Shown one piece after another: positions 18,667 through 27,083 of a stretch of DNA of 64,000 nucleotides. This DNA is from Listeria monocytogenes (GTDB lineage: Bacteria; Bacillota; Bacilli; Lactobacillales; Listeriaceae). The notes beneath the pieces are model-generated. The model was not told where the DNA came from, did not search any database, and saw only the letters and a program-made list of their open reading frames with translations. Position numbers and translations under genes: made by a program. Each line of letters starts with the position of its first letter. Within the stretch, counting starts at the first letter, position 1. The DNA is taken from NCBI RefSeq assembly GCF_900187225.1, contig NZ_LT906436.1:744001-808000 (forward strand), read 5' to 3'.

Positions 18667-19488
18667 GTGAAAAAGAGTAAGACGGTTCAAATTCTATTAG
18701 TTTTTTCCGTTGTTGCGTTAATTTTGAGCATGGTTGGGGTGGTATCAATTTGGTATGGGCAGAAAAATCATCAAACGAATAATGCGAAAACCACCGCCAA
18801 AAAAGAGACTACAGTAACGAAAAAACAAGATACGTTTAAAATAACGGCGCTCGGTGATTCGCTTACATATGGCGTTGGCGATACAGAAGGCGGCGGGTAT
18901 GTCCGAGTGGTGGAGAATTTCTACAAACAAAAAGAGAAAAATGTCGAGAATGTCAATCTTGCTATTAGCGGGGCGAAATCAGACCAGCTTCTCAAACAAT
19001 TAGATCAAAAAGAAGTGCAAAACCAAATAAAATCAGCCGATGTTATTTTAATGACGATTGGCGGAAATGATTTGTTTCGCGGCGGGGAAGCGCTGGATGA
19101 TTTTAAAAGCGATGCGATTAAACAAGCCGAAGCAAGTTATACGAGCAATCTAAAACAAATTTACCAAACGATACGGAATTTAAATCCATCCGCGCCAGTT
19201 TTTCATATTGGGCTGTATAATCCGTTTATGTCGTTAGAAAATGCAAGCGAAATGTCGGCAGTTGCGAATGAGTGGAACATGCAAAGTCAAAATCTATCTC
19301 AAAACGAGAAAAATATCATTTATGTTCCGACTTTTGATTTGTTTCAGCAAAATGGGGATGCATATTTAGCGACTGATAAATTCCATCCAAATCATGCCGG
19401 ATATCAGTTTATCGGTAATCGGGTGACGGAGGTTATAGAGACGGGAGGAGGAGAAGGCAATGACGGAGCGAGCACTTCAAGTAACTAA
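18667..19488 (+). CDS. SGNH/GDSL lipase-esterase, membrane-anchored or secreted
   Basis: A 273-residue protein with an N-terminal hydrophobic segment (about 8-30). It carries the SGNH blocks: GDSLTYGVGD (Ser), GGNDLFR (Asn) and DKFHPNHAGYQF (Asp and His). It resembles the YpmR/YtpA-type extracytoplasmic esterases often encoded beside ABC exporters. The TTG at 18661 touches the GGTAGGTGG site, so GTG 18667 is the better start. The C-terminal 29 nt overlap the ABC ATPase gene, so the three genes form one operon. The substrate is unknown. Confidence 0.87.
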   Translation: MKKSKTVQILLVFSVVALILSMVGVVSIWYGQKNHQTNNAKTTAKKETTVTKKQDTFKITALGDSLTYGVGDTEGGGYVRVVENFYKQKEKNVENVNLAISGAKSDQLLKQLDQKEVQNQIKSADVILMTIGGNDLFRGGEALDDFKSDAIKQAEASYTSNLKQIYQTIRNLNPSAPVFHIGLYNPFMSLENASEMSAVANEWNMQSQNLSQNEKNIIYVPTFDLFQQNGDAYLATDKFHPNHAGYQFIGNRVTEVIETGGGEGNDGASTSSN

Positions 19489-20365
19489 TCTGCATAAAAA
19501 AATTCGTAAACGAGAAATTATTAAAGGGATATCATTTGAAGTAATGCCCGGAGAAGTTTTTGGCTTTCTTGGACCGAATGGTGCTGGGAAAACGACGACG
19601 ATTCGAATGATTGTCGGCTTAATCAAACCAACGTCTGGAACGATTTTAATTGGAGGCAAAGATATTCGCAAAAATTTCACCGAAGCGATGCGCGGTCTTG
19701 GTTCGATCGTGGAGAATCCGGAATTTTATACATTTTTAACAGGACAAGAAAATTTGGCGTATTTTGCCCGAATGGATTCTTCGATTAAAAAAGAACGTAT
19801 TCAAGAAGTAACCGAACTAGTTGGGCTAGAAAAGCGGATAAATGACCGAGTTTCTACTTATTCACTTGGTATGCGCCAACGTTTAGGGATTGCTCAAGCT
19901 TTACTTTCGAATCCGAAATTATTAATTCTTGATGAACCAACAAACGGTCTCGATCCATCTGGAATTCACGAAATGCGCGACTTTATCCGTGCGCTGGCTA
20001 GAAATGAAGGTATAAGTGTGCTCGTGTCTTCTCATTTATTAAGTGAAATTGAACTTTTATGTGATCGGGTGGCGATTATGACGGACGGGACGATTATTAA
20101 AACCGACCAAGTTGCGCACCTGCTCAGTTCTCGTGCGCAATTACGCTGGCGGGTGACTCCAATAGAACAAGCCAAAGCCTTTTTGGAAAGTGTGACCGAA
20201 GTGGAAGTGGACGGGGAGTACCTAGTGACAGCTATGAATGAGGAAAGTGCAGAGTGGAACGAACAACTCGTTGCAAAAGGCATCAAAGTCCATGAAATCG
20301 ACAAGCGAAAACCATCCCTTGAAGATCTATTCCTTGAGTTAACGGGAGGTCAGTCTATTGATTAA
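19460..20365 (+). CDS. ABC transporter ATP-binding protein
   Basis: A 301-residue ATPase of the drug/lantibiotic exporter class: Walker A GPNGAGKTT, signature YSLGMRQRLGIAQALL, Walker B KLLILDEPTNGLDP and a C-terminal accessory domain of about 85 residues typical of BcrA/YxlF-type proteins. It overlaps the SGNH gene upstream (29 nt) and the permease gene downstream (8 nt). The GGAGGAGGAG site gives a strong start. Cargo unknown. Confidence 0.93.
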   Translation: MTERALQVTNLHKKIRKREIIKGISFEVMPGEVFGFLGPNGAGKTTTIRMIVGLIKPTSGTILIGGKDIRKNFTEAMRGLGSIVENPEFYTFLTGQENLAYFARMDSSIKKERIQEVTELVGLEKRINDRVSTYSLGMRQRLGIAQALLSNPKLLILDEPTNGLDPSGIHEMRDFIRALARNEGISVLVSSHLLSEIELLCDRVAIMTDGTIIKTDQVAHLLSSRAQLRWRVTPIEQAKAFLESVTEVEVDGEYLVTAMNEESAEWNEQLVAKGIKVHEIDKRKPSLEDLFLELTGGQSID

Positions 20366-21338
20366 TTTAGTGTATAATGAGCAATTAAAACTTTGGCGCA
20401 AAAAGCGACTCATCGTTATTTTAGCGTTGGTGGCAATTATCGTAGCGATTTTCACGTATGCGCAATTCAGACAGCATCAAGAAGATGAAAAGCAAGCTGG
20501 GACAAGCGATTGGCATGTACAGACTCAGCAACAAATCGTCGACCTTGAAAATCGACTTGGCACAGGGCGGCTTCCCGAAGAATATCAAAAATATTTTAAA
20601 GTGCTTGTCGGGCAACTACAATATTATTTAGATCATGACATCAACCCAAATGCACCCGGAGCACCAACTTTCCTAAAAACGTTTGTTGAAAATGGTATTA
20701 GTTTATTGTTTCCACTTTTTATCATGGTTATAGCAGCCGATTTAATCAGTGCTGAAACAAGTGCGGGAACGATGAAGTTCTTGCTGACAAGACCTGTGAA
20801 GCGATGGCGGATTTTGACGAGTAAATATGTTTCAATGTTGCTTTCGATTTCCGCGATTATGGTGTTGTCTGCCGTTATTGCCTATCTGATTTCTGGGATT
20901 GTCTTTGGCTACGGTGGCTGGGACGCGCCAGTTCTCACCGGGTTTGGCATGAAAGATGGCGCTGTAACAACAACAGACGTTTACCAACTGCCGGTTTGGC
21001 AATTACTGCTCATGGAATTTGGCCTCGCGTGGTTTGTCAGTGTCGTGGTCGGCGTGTTAACGATGTTTGTATCCGTACTTGTCCGCTCCACAGCCGCCGT
21101 AATGGGAATTATGCTCGCCTCACTTATTACCGGAACAATTTTAACCAACCTCGTCAGCTCCTGGCCAAGCGCGAAATATTTATTTATGGTCAATTTACAA
21201 CTAACGAATTATTTAAACGGCTCCAGCCCACCAGTTGAAGGAATGACATTAAGTTTCTCAATGCTCGTCTTAACCGCGTGGATGCTAGTAGCGTTTATCT
21301 TATCCTATTTTATTTTCACGAAACGAGATGTGTATTAA
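20358..21338 (+). CDS. ABC-2-type permease
   Basis: A 326-residue membrane protein: one N-terminal helix (about 18-35), an extracytoplasmic loop (about 40-110) and five more helices (about 115-320). The segment ETSAGTMKFLLTRPVKRW is the cytoplasmic coupling motif of ABC-2 permeases. Translation starts at TTG 20358 behind GGGAGGT, inside the ATPase gene. It pairs with that ATPase; the SGNH esterase may act on the exported lipid or peptide. Confidence 0.9.
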   Translation: MINLVYNEQLKLWRKKRLIVILALVAIIVAIFTYAQFRQHQEDEKQAGTSDWHVQTQQQIVDLENRLGTGRLPEEYQKYFKVLVGQLQYYLDHDINPNAPGAPTFLKTFVENGISLLFPLFIMVIAADLISAETSAGTMKFLLTRPVKRWRILTSKYVSMLLSISAIMVLSAVIAYLISGIVFGYGGWDAPVLTGFGMKDGAVTTTDVYQLPVWQLLLMEFGLAWFVSVVVGVLTMFVSVLVRSTAAVMGIMLASLITGTILTNLVSSWPSAKYLFMVNLQLTNYLNGSSPPVEGMTLSFSMLVLTAWMLVAFILSYFIFTKRDVY

Positions 21339-21362
21339 AGAGCGCTGATTGGCGCTCTTTTT
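21337..21362 (+). terminator. Terminator overlapping the ABC permease stop
   Basis: AAAGAGCGC (21337-21345) and GCGCTCTTT (21352-21360) enclose a 6-nt loop and run into T residues. The stem begins inside the stop codon of the permease gene. Confidence 0.9.
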
Positions 21363-21414
21363 TGCGTTCATTAAAAGTTACTTACTTTTTGTGAGCATAA
21401 AACTTTTCTTTTTG

Positions 21415-21434
21415 ATAGTTTAGTTATAAACTAT
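21415..21434. promoter_or_regulatory. Palindromic operator before the quinone-detoxification operon
   Basis: ATAGTTTA-GTTA-TAAACTAT is a perfect 8-bp inverted repeat with a 4-bp centre, 31 bp before the first gene. Its size and place fit a MarR-family repressor site such as MhqR or YodB uses for similar operons in Bacillus. No MarR gene adjoins it here. Confidence 0.65.
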
Positions 21435-21464
21435 AGTTAGTAATCAAGAAGGAGGTACAAACAA

Positions 21465-22352
21465 ATGATTAAAGGAATCCATCATGTATCCGCGCTAACG
21501 AAATCATTCAACGAAAATCATCGTTTTTATTCAGAAATATTAGGGCTACGGCTCGTGAAAAATACAGTCAACCAAGACAATATCCATATGCGCCACTTAT
21601 TTTATGGTGATTACATCGGTTCCCCTGGGACTTTACTGACATTTTTCGAAGTGCCGCGCATCGGCTCAAGCTACGACGAACGCGCCTTTTTCGGCAAAAT
21701 GACCCTAGGCATACCAACAGACACAAGTTCTTACTGGGAAAAAAGGCTAAACGATTTTGCAATTTCTTTTCAAAAAGACGGACAGACTTTAACCTTACAA
21801 GATCCCGATACAATGGGCATCATCCTAACGGAAATACCAGCTACTAATTCTAACCCAACCATCCACACCAATATTCCGGCCGAAAAACAACTTGTTCGGA
21901 TTATCGGCGCTGATTATCACGTGCCAGATCCGGCCGCGACCAGCCGGTTTTTCACGAATCTTTTTGAGTTAGAAAGTCAGGATGGGGTATTAGTAGATAA
22001 GAGTGAGATGAGTTTTGCGAAACTGCATGCGACCACATCAGACAAAAAATCCCGCACAGGCCGCGGAACCATTGATCATATTGCTTATACTTTAGAAACG
22101 GAAGAAGCCGTCGATGAACTGCACGATTTAGCCGTTCGAAACGATTTAAAAATAGAAGAATTTGTTGACCGTGAGTATTTTAAAAGTTTATATATTCGTG
22201 AGCCAGGTGGCCTGAGAATTGAATTCGCAAGTGCTGGCCCCGGTTTTACTATCGACGAACCGCTCGAAACAATGGGCGAAAGACTAGCCTTACCAAGCTT
22301 TTTAGAAGAAAAAAGAACAGAAATTGAAACTTATTTTGGAGGAGATTTATGA
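21465..22352 (+). CDS. Ring-cleaving dioxygenase, VOC/glyoxalase family (MhqA/MhqO-like)
   Basis: A 295-residue protein made of two vicinal-oxygen-chelate modules (about 1-140 and 150-290). Metal-ligand positions are in GIHHVSALT, the DHIAYTL segment and the EPGGLRIEFASAGPGF end, which is distinctive for the MhqA/MhqO type. Family members open or detoxify hydroquinones. It is followed by a close paralogue, a carboxylesterase and a flavin reductase, which matches the thiol/quinone stress operons of Firmicutes. The ATG follows AAGGAGG. Confidence 0.87.
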   Translation: MIKGIHHVSALTKSFNENHRFYSEILGLRLVKNTVNQDNIHMRHLFYGDYIGSPGTLLTFFEVPRIGSSYDERAFFGKMTLGIPTDTSSYWEKRLNDFAISFQKDGQTLTLQDPDTMGIILTEIPATNSNPTIHTNIPAEKQLVRIIGADYHVPDPAATSRFFTNLFELESQDGVLVDKSEMSFAKLHATTSDKKSRTGRGTIDHIAYTLETEEAVDELHDLAVRNDLKIEEFVDREYFKSLYIREPGGLRIEFASAGPGFTIDEPLETMGERLALPSFLEEKRTEIETYFGGDL

Positions 22353-23311
22353 TGATTAAAGATTTAAAAGGAATTCACCACGTAACTGCAATGACAAGTA
22401 GCGCCGAGAAAAATTACGCGTTTTTCACAGAAGTTTTAGGAATGCGTTTAGTGAAAAAAACCGTCAACCAAGACGATATTCATACGTATCATTTATTTTT
22501 CGCCGATGACAAGGGTTCAGCGGGAACGGATATGACATTTTTTGACTTTCCAAATTTACCAAAAGGTCGTCACGGCACAGATAGTATTTCTCGCGTAGCT
22601 TTCCGAGTACCTAGTGATGCGGCGCTTGAATACTGGCTTGACCGCTTTGAACAATTAGAAGTTCCGCATAGTGATATCAAAACTCTATTTGGCAAAAAAT
22701 ATCTCACATTCCAAGATTTTGATGACCAACAATTACAACTGATTTCTGATGAAAATAACGAAGGAGTTGCACCGGGAACTCCTTGGAAAAACGGACCAGT
22801 TCCAGAAAAATATGCGATTTATGGTTTAGGGCCAGTCTTTTTAACCGTTGTTTCTTTGAAAAATATGGATGCGATCTTGCAAACAATTTTTGGTTTTAGA
22901 AAAGTGACAGAAGAAGACGGACTTCATTTATATGAAGTAGGCGAAGGTGGTAATGGGGCGCAAGTGATTGTCGAAGAACGTACCGATATCCCAGCTGCAA
23001 TGCAAGGCTACGGCGGTGTTCACCATGTAGCTTTCCGAGTAGAAGACCACGAAGAATTGCAAAAATGGATTGATCGCATGAATACAATCGAAGCGCCCAA
23101 CTCTGGTTACGTAAATCGTTTCTATTTTGAATCGTTATATGTACCGGTTTCAGAACGAATCTTGTTTGAATTTGCAACAGATGGTCCGGGCTTCGCAAGT
23201 GATGAACCATACGAAACACTTGGTGAAAAATTAGCCCTGCCACCATTTTTAGAACCAAAACGTGCAGAAATCGAAAAAATGGTACGTCCGATTAATACGA
23301 AACGGAGCTGA
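22349..23311 (+). CDS. Second ring-cleaving dioxygenase, VOC family
   Basis: A 320-residue paralogue of the upstream protein. Shared blocks include GIHHVTAMT, a VKKTVNQDD segment and the C-terminal FATDGPGFASDEPYETLG. The second VOC module carries GGVHHVAFRV. It overlaps the first gene by 4 nt behind GGAGGAG, so the two were probably duplicated in tandem and are expressed together. They may act on different quinones or as partners. The role is inferred from the family. Confidence 0.87.
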   Translation: MMIKDLKGIHHVTAMTSSAEKNYAFFTEVLGMRLVKKTVNQDDIHTYHLFFADDKGSAGTDMTFFDFPNLPKGRHGTDSISRVAFRVPSDAALEYWLDRFEQLEVPHSDIKTLFGKKYLTFQDFDDQQLQLISDENNEGVAPGTPWKNGPVPEKYAIYGLGPVFLTVVSLKNMDAILQTIFGFRKVTEEDGLHLYEVGEGGNGAQVIVEERTDIPAAMQGYGGVHHVAFRVEDHEELQKWIDRMNTIEAPNSGYVNRFYFESLYVPVSERILFEFATDGPGFASDEPYETLGEKLALPPFLEPKRAEIEKMVRPINTKRS

Positions 23312-23317
23312 TAAACG

Positions 23318-23926
23318 ATGGAACACATTTATATTCCCGGAAAAAATAAGGATTTAGCTCCATTATTACTACTTCACGGGACAGGCGGCGATGAAAAGTC
23401 GCTTGTCGAAGTAGCAGAATTTATCGCGGGTGATGCGGCTGTTTTATCGTTACGCGGTGATATTAAAGAAGGCGGAGCAAATCGGTTTTTCAAAAGATTT
23501 CATGATGGCAGTTTAGATTTAGAAGACTTGGAAAGTAAAACCTCGGAATTAATCACTACAACGCGCGAACTTGCTAAAAAATATCAACTAGATTTTGAGC
23601 GAATCATTGCAGTAGGGTATTCAAATGGTGCCAATATTGCGGCCAATGCACTTCTTCAAGCGGAGAATAGCTTTCATAAAGCGATTTTATTTCATGCAAT
23701 GCCAGCTGGAAACAAACAACCCGAATTTTCGATTAGCCATCGTAGTGTATTTCTGTCCGCTGGTTTAAATGACCCGCTTATTACAGCGAAAGCTTCCGAA
23801 GAATTAGTTGAAATCCTCAAACAACGTGGAGCGAACGTGGAAACGGTTTGGACAGCAGCTGGGCATTCACTGACTATGGAAGAAATAGAAGAAGCGAAAA
23901 AATGGTATCAAAACAACCAGAAATGA
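23318..23926 (+). CDS. Phospholipase/carboxylesterase-family hydrolase (MhqD-like)
   Basis: A 202-residue alpha/beta hydrolase. LLLLHGTGGDEKSL forms the oxyanion loop, GYSNGANIA carries the nucleophile Ser, GLNDPLI the Asp and AAGHSLT the His. It belongs to the Abhydrolase_2/MhqD group found with ring-cleaving dioxygenases in quinone-resistance operons. It starts 6 bp after the second dioxygenase with a modest CGGAG site. A product hydrolase role after ring opening is inference. Confidence 0.87.
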   Translation: MEHIYIPGKNKDLAPLLLLHGTGGDEKSLVEVAEFIAGDAAVLSLRGDIKEGGANRFFKRFHDGSLDLEDLESKTSELITTTRELAKKYQLDFERIIAVGYSNGANIAANALLQAENSFHKAILFHAMPAGNKQPEFSISHRSVFLSAGLNDPLITAKASEELVEILKQRGANVETVWTAAGHSLTMEEIEEAKKWYQNNQK

Positions 23927-23935
23927 GGGAAGTAG

Positions 23936-24556
23936 ATGACTATTTTTAAAAGTGCTGATTTATCCCAAAAAGAAAACTACAAATTTTTAACTGGAAGCAT
24001 TATTCCGCGACCAATTGCTTTTGTAACGACGCTTGCTGAAGACGGGGTGACGGTTAACGCCGCCCCGTTCAGTTTTTTTAATGTTGTTTCAAGCGATCCA
24101 GCGATAGTTTCGATAGCTGTTCAACGTGCGGATGGCGAGCAAAAAGATACAACTAGAAATGCGGCTTTTACGAAAGAATTAAATATTCATATTGTTAGCG
24201 AGTCTTTTGTGGAAGAAATGAATAAAACCGCTGCTCGACTTGCACCTGATGTGAGTGAAATCGAAAAAACAAGCTTGCATTTAGAGCAAGTTCCTGGAAT
24301 GAAAACTCCAAAAATTTCCGAAGCAAACATCGTGCTTACGTCCAAACTAGAGCAAATCATTCCCATTAAGAATGACGCTGGTGAGGTTGTTTCTGATTTA
24401 ATTCTTGCACGTATTTTGACATATGATTTTGCAGATGAGGTGTTTGATTCTGAGCATCATTATATTTTGCCAGAAAAACTTGCACCAGTTGCCAGACTCG
24501 CTGGAAATGACTATACAAAACTTAGCGATATTTTCCGGATTGAAAGGCCGAATTAA
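23936..24556 (+). CDS. Flavin reductase-like FMN-binding protein
   Basis: A 206-residue protein of the flavin reductase fold: SIIPRPIAFVTTLAEDG and NAAPFSFFNVVSSDP at the N terminus are the FMN-contact strands of this family. It ends the mhq-like operon, 9 bp after the esterase gene, with a GGGAAG site. It may reduce quinones or supply reduced flavin. No separate promoter is seen before it. Confidence 0.87.
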   Translation: MTIFKSADLSQKENYKFLTGSIIPRPIAFVTTLAEDGVTVNAAPFSFFNVVSSDPAIVSIAVQRADGEQKDTTRNAAFTKELNIHIVSESFVEEMNKTAARLAPDVSEIEKTSLHLEQVPGMKTPKISEANIVLTSKLEQIIPIKNDAGEVVSDLILARILTYDFADEVFDSEHHYILPEKLAPVARLAGNDYTKLSDIFRIERPN

Positions 24557-24566
24557 CGAGAAATAG

Positions 24567-24595
24567 TTGCGAAACAAAAACGACCATGTTAAACT
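24567..24595 (+). promoter_or_regulatory. Promoter of the hflX leader
   Basis: TTGCGA at 24567-24572, a 17-bp spacer and TAAACT at 24590-24595. The predicted start near 24602 gives a leader of about 280 nt, much longer than needed for translation. Confidence 0.6.
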
Positions 24596-24629
24596 AGGAG
24601 CAACTTAAATGAACGGAGGGTTGCCCATC

Positions 24630-24674
24630 ATGCGTTATATTAGACTACGTTTCCCCAAAAATCTATGCAACTAA
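24630..24674 (+). CDS. 14-residue upstream leader peptide of hflX
   Basis: ATG at 24630 with GGAGGG nine bases upstream opens a short frame encoding MRYIRLRFPKNLCN and a TAA stop. The strong ribosome site, the basic/aromatic content, and the position early in a long leader that later holds an intrinsic terminator all fit a ribosome-stalling peptide. When a translation inhibitor stalls the ribosome here, the downstream terminator would be disrupted and hflX expressed. The mechanism is inferred from comparable Listeria resistance leaders; I recall this leader as an RNA named rli80. Confidence 0.75.
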   Translation: MRYIRLRFPKNLCN

Positions 24675-24800
24675 TTTAATAGTGCGGGAATATCCATGCT
24701 TATTTAGTGTGGGTAACGGGATTGGTCTTGCGTGCATGTTTGGCACCCAAAATAAATATGGGTAGAATGAAGAAGAAATACCCTTCATTTGAAAGCAAGC

Positions 24801-24823
24801 TAGTATCTTTGGATGCTATTTTT
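24801..24823 (+). terminator. Leader terminator (attenuator) before hflX
   Basis: TAGTATC (24801-24807) pairs with GATGCTA (24812-24818; one G-U) through a TTTG loop and is followed by T5. It lies about 60 bp before the hflX start and after the leader peptide. Read-through is required for hflX expression from the promoter at 24567. Confidence 0.7.
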
Positions 24824-24883
24824 GTGTTTTCATCTACTCAAAAACCCTGACCGCGCTGAATCTATTTCAGGAGGTCCTTTTTT

Positions 24884-26140
24884 ATGGAGAAAAAAGTATT
24901 AATCGTTGGTATAAGCCAAAAACAAAAAGATTTTGATTATTCAATGGAAGAATTAGCCAATTTAGCGGCTGCAAATAATATGGAAGTGGTGGGCGAAATA
25001 CGGCAAAATATCGACCGTGAAAATCGCGCCACGTATGTTGGAAAAGGAAAAGTGGATGAGATCAAAGGGCTGGCAGAAATGCAGGACGCTCGCTTGATTA
25101 TTTTTAACGATGAGCTTTCGCCGTCGCAAATTAGAAACCTAGAAGAAGCATTGGAACTAGACGTAATGGATAGAACAGGATTGATTTTGGCTATTTTTGC
25201 GAACAGAGCAAAAACAAAAGAAGCTCAACTTCAAGTCCAAATTGCCAAATTACAATATGAACTTCCGCGTATTTTTGGACAAGGCGAGGATATGGACCAA
25301 CAAAGTGGAAAAGGCGGCCTTAGCAACCGTGGTTCAGGTGAAAAGAAAATCGAAACCGACCGTCGTACCATCAAACATCAAATCCGCCATTTACAAAAAG
25401 AGTTGGACATGCTCGTTGATGACCGCGAAGTACGTCGTCGCAAACGAAAGAAAAATGAAATTCCTGTGGTATCGCTCGTGGGTTATACGAACGCTGGAAA
25501 ATCAACAACGATGAATGGTTTAGTACGGGCATATAGCGAAACGGCAGACAAACAAGTTTTTGAGAAAGACATGCTCTTTGCTACGCTTGAAACGAGTGTG
25601 CGCGAAATTGTTTTGCCAGATAACAAGCAATTTTTACTCACAGATACGGTTGGTTTTGTTAGTAAACTTCCGCATCAATTAGTGAAAGCCTTCCGTTCCA
25701 CGCTAGAAGAAGCGCGTGATGCAGATTTACTCATTCACGTGGTAGATTATTCTGATCCGCATTATAAAACAATGATGAAAACCACGGAAGAAACATTGAA
25801 AGTAGTTGGGGTGGAAGATGTTCCAGTCATTTATGCGTACAATAAAGCAGATCTTTTAGAAGACGAAATGTATCCTAAACAAACGGGAAATACGATTATC
25901 TTTTCAGCGCGAGAAGAAGAAAGCTTAGAATTTCTAACAGAAGTGATTCGTAAAGAATTATTTGCCAGTTATGAAAAAGCAACCTTCTTAATTCCGTTTG
26001 AAGCGGGGCAAGTTGTCGCTTATTTAAATGAGCATGCCGATATTTTAGAGACCGAATACTTGGAAAATGGCACGCAGATTGTGGCGGAAGTGAGTCCGGC
26101 TGACTTACAAAAACTAGCAGAATATCAAGTAGCTGAGTAA
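24884..26140 (+). CDS. hflX: HflX-family GTPase, ribosome-splitting resistance factor (HflXr-like)
   Basis: A 418-residue GTPase. The N-terminal HflX domain (about 1-180) includes the glycine-rich GKGGLSNRGSGEKK stretch. The G domain (about 195-360) has G1 GYTNAGKSTTMNG, G3 DTVGF and G4 NKAD, and a short C-terminal domain follows. HflX binds 50S subunits and splits stalled 70S ribosomes. The 327-bp upstream gap with a leader peptide and attenuator indicates antibiotic-inducible control. By position it matches lmo0762, which I recall being described as HflXr, giving macrolide/lincosamide resistance. AGGAGG gives a strong start. Confidence 0.93.
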   Translation: MEKKVLIVGISQKQKDFDYSMEELANLAAANNMEVVGEIRQNIDRENRATYVGKGKVDEIKGLAEMQDARLIIFNDELSPSQIRNLEEALELDVMDRTGLILAIFANRAKTKEAQLQVQIAKLQYELPRIFGQGEDMDQQSGKGGLSNRGSGEKKIETDRRTIKHQIRHLQKELDMLVDDREVRRRKRKKNEIPVVSLVGYTNAGKSTTMNGLVRAYSETADKQVFEKDMLFATLETSVREIVLPDNKQFLLTDTVGFVSKLPHQLVKAFRSTLEEARDADLLIHVVDYSDPHYKTMMKTTEETLKVVGVEDVPVIYAYNKADLLEDEMYPKQTGNTIIFSAREEESLEFLTEVIRKELFASYEKATFLIPFEAGQVVAYLNEHADILETEYLENGTQIVAEVSPADLQKLAEYQVAE

Positions 26141-26159
26141 AGCGAGTTCCCTCTTAATT

Positions 26160-26168
26160 TGCTATAAT
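26160..26168 (+). promoter_or_regulatory. Extended -10 promoter for the phosphoesterase-lplA pair
   Basis: TTGCTATAAT includes the TGN extension and a perfect TATAAT (26163-26168). It overlaps an in-frame ATG at 26167 and so argues against that start. Confidence 0.6.
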
Positions 26169-26205
26169 GAAACATACAGCAAATTTAGTGAGGAGATTTC
26201 TATCT

Positions 26206-27078
26206 ATGAAAAAAACTGGATGGGGTATACTTGGTGCGGTTGCTGCTTTTACAGGCTATGCTTACTGGTCAACAAAACATTTAACCGTAACAAATTATGA
26301 AATAGTATCAGATAAAATTCCAGCAGAATGGGACGGCGCAACTTTTATACAGCTGTCCGATCTGCATAGTGCAAGTTTTGGTTTATATAATAATCCTTTG
26401 CTCAGTATCGTGAATGAGCTGGCTCCGAATGCCGTTTTTCTAACAGGAGATATGATTGATGGAGATGAGTCGCCATATGTAGCGATGGCAGTTGTGCGCA
26501 AATTGGCTAAAGAATTCCCGGTTTTTTATGTGAGCGGAAATCATGAAGGTCGAAGCGCATTTTATGAAGATTTTAAAGCAGACATGGAAAAGCATCATGT
26601 CGCTGTCCTTGAAAATGAACGCTATTTTCTAAAAAAAGATGGTGCAGCGATTATGGTAGCCGGCGTCCAGGATCCTCGTTTCGTAAAAGAAAATTGGGCT
26701 GAAAAAGAACTACCAAAAGAAGAATGGGAAGAAGCAGCATTAAAAGAAGCTTTAGACGATGCGACAGCTAATTTATCACCGGATTACTTTACGATATTAC
26801 TGGCGCATCGTCCGGAGTTTTGGCCACTATACCAAGCGTACCCAATTGACTTAGTATTATCTGGACATGCGCACGGCGGCCAATTTAGGCTTCCGCTAAC
26901 AGAAGGCCTTTTCGCACCGGGACAAGGTTTCATGCCAAAATGGACAGCTGGCATTCACCGGGCTGGAGGGAAAGCACTTGTTGTTAGCCGCGGTTTAGGA
27001 AATGTAACGAAACTTCCGCGCTTATTTAATGATCCGGAAGTCATTCGAATTACGCTTAAAGCAAAAGGGGATGCTTAA
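26206..27078 (+). CDS. Membrane-anchored metallophosphoesterase (YkuE/YaeI-like)
   Basis: A 290-residue protein with one N-terminal membrane helix (about 4-20) and a calcineurin-type domain. The metal motifs are complete: QLSDLHS, LTGDMIDGD, GNHEGR and SGHAHGGQ. YaeI/YkuE relatives hydrolyse lipid- or nucleotide-linked phosphates at the outer membrane face. ATG 26167 sits in the -10 element, while ATG 26206 follows GAGGAG, so the shorter form is chosen. The lipoate ligase gene follows after 5 bp. Confidence 0.88.
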   Translation: MKKTGWGILGAVAAFTGYAYWSTKHLTVTNYEIVSDKIPAEWDGATFIQLSDLHSASFGLYNNPLLSIVNELAPNAVFLTGDMIDGDESPYVAMAVVRKLAKEFPVFYVSGNHEGRSAFYEDFKADMEKHHVAVLENERYFLKKDGAAIMVAGVQDPRFVKENWAEKELPKEEWEEAALKEALDDATANLSPDYFTILLAHRPEFWPLYQAYPIDLVLSGHAHGGQFRLPLTEGLFAPGQGFMPKWTAGIHRAGGKALVVSRGLGNVTKLPRLFNDPEVIRITLKAKGDA

Positions 27079-27083
27079 AAAAA

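Noticed and set aside
22896-23258. A 120-codon minus-strand frame within the second dioxygenase
   Set aside because: No ribosome site and fully opposite a conserved gene.
26167-26205. Upstream ATG start for the metallophosphoesterase
   Set aside because: The ATG is part of the TATAAT element and has no ribosome site; ATG 26206 has GAGGAG.
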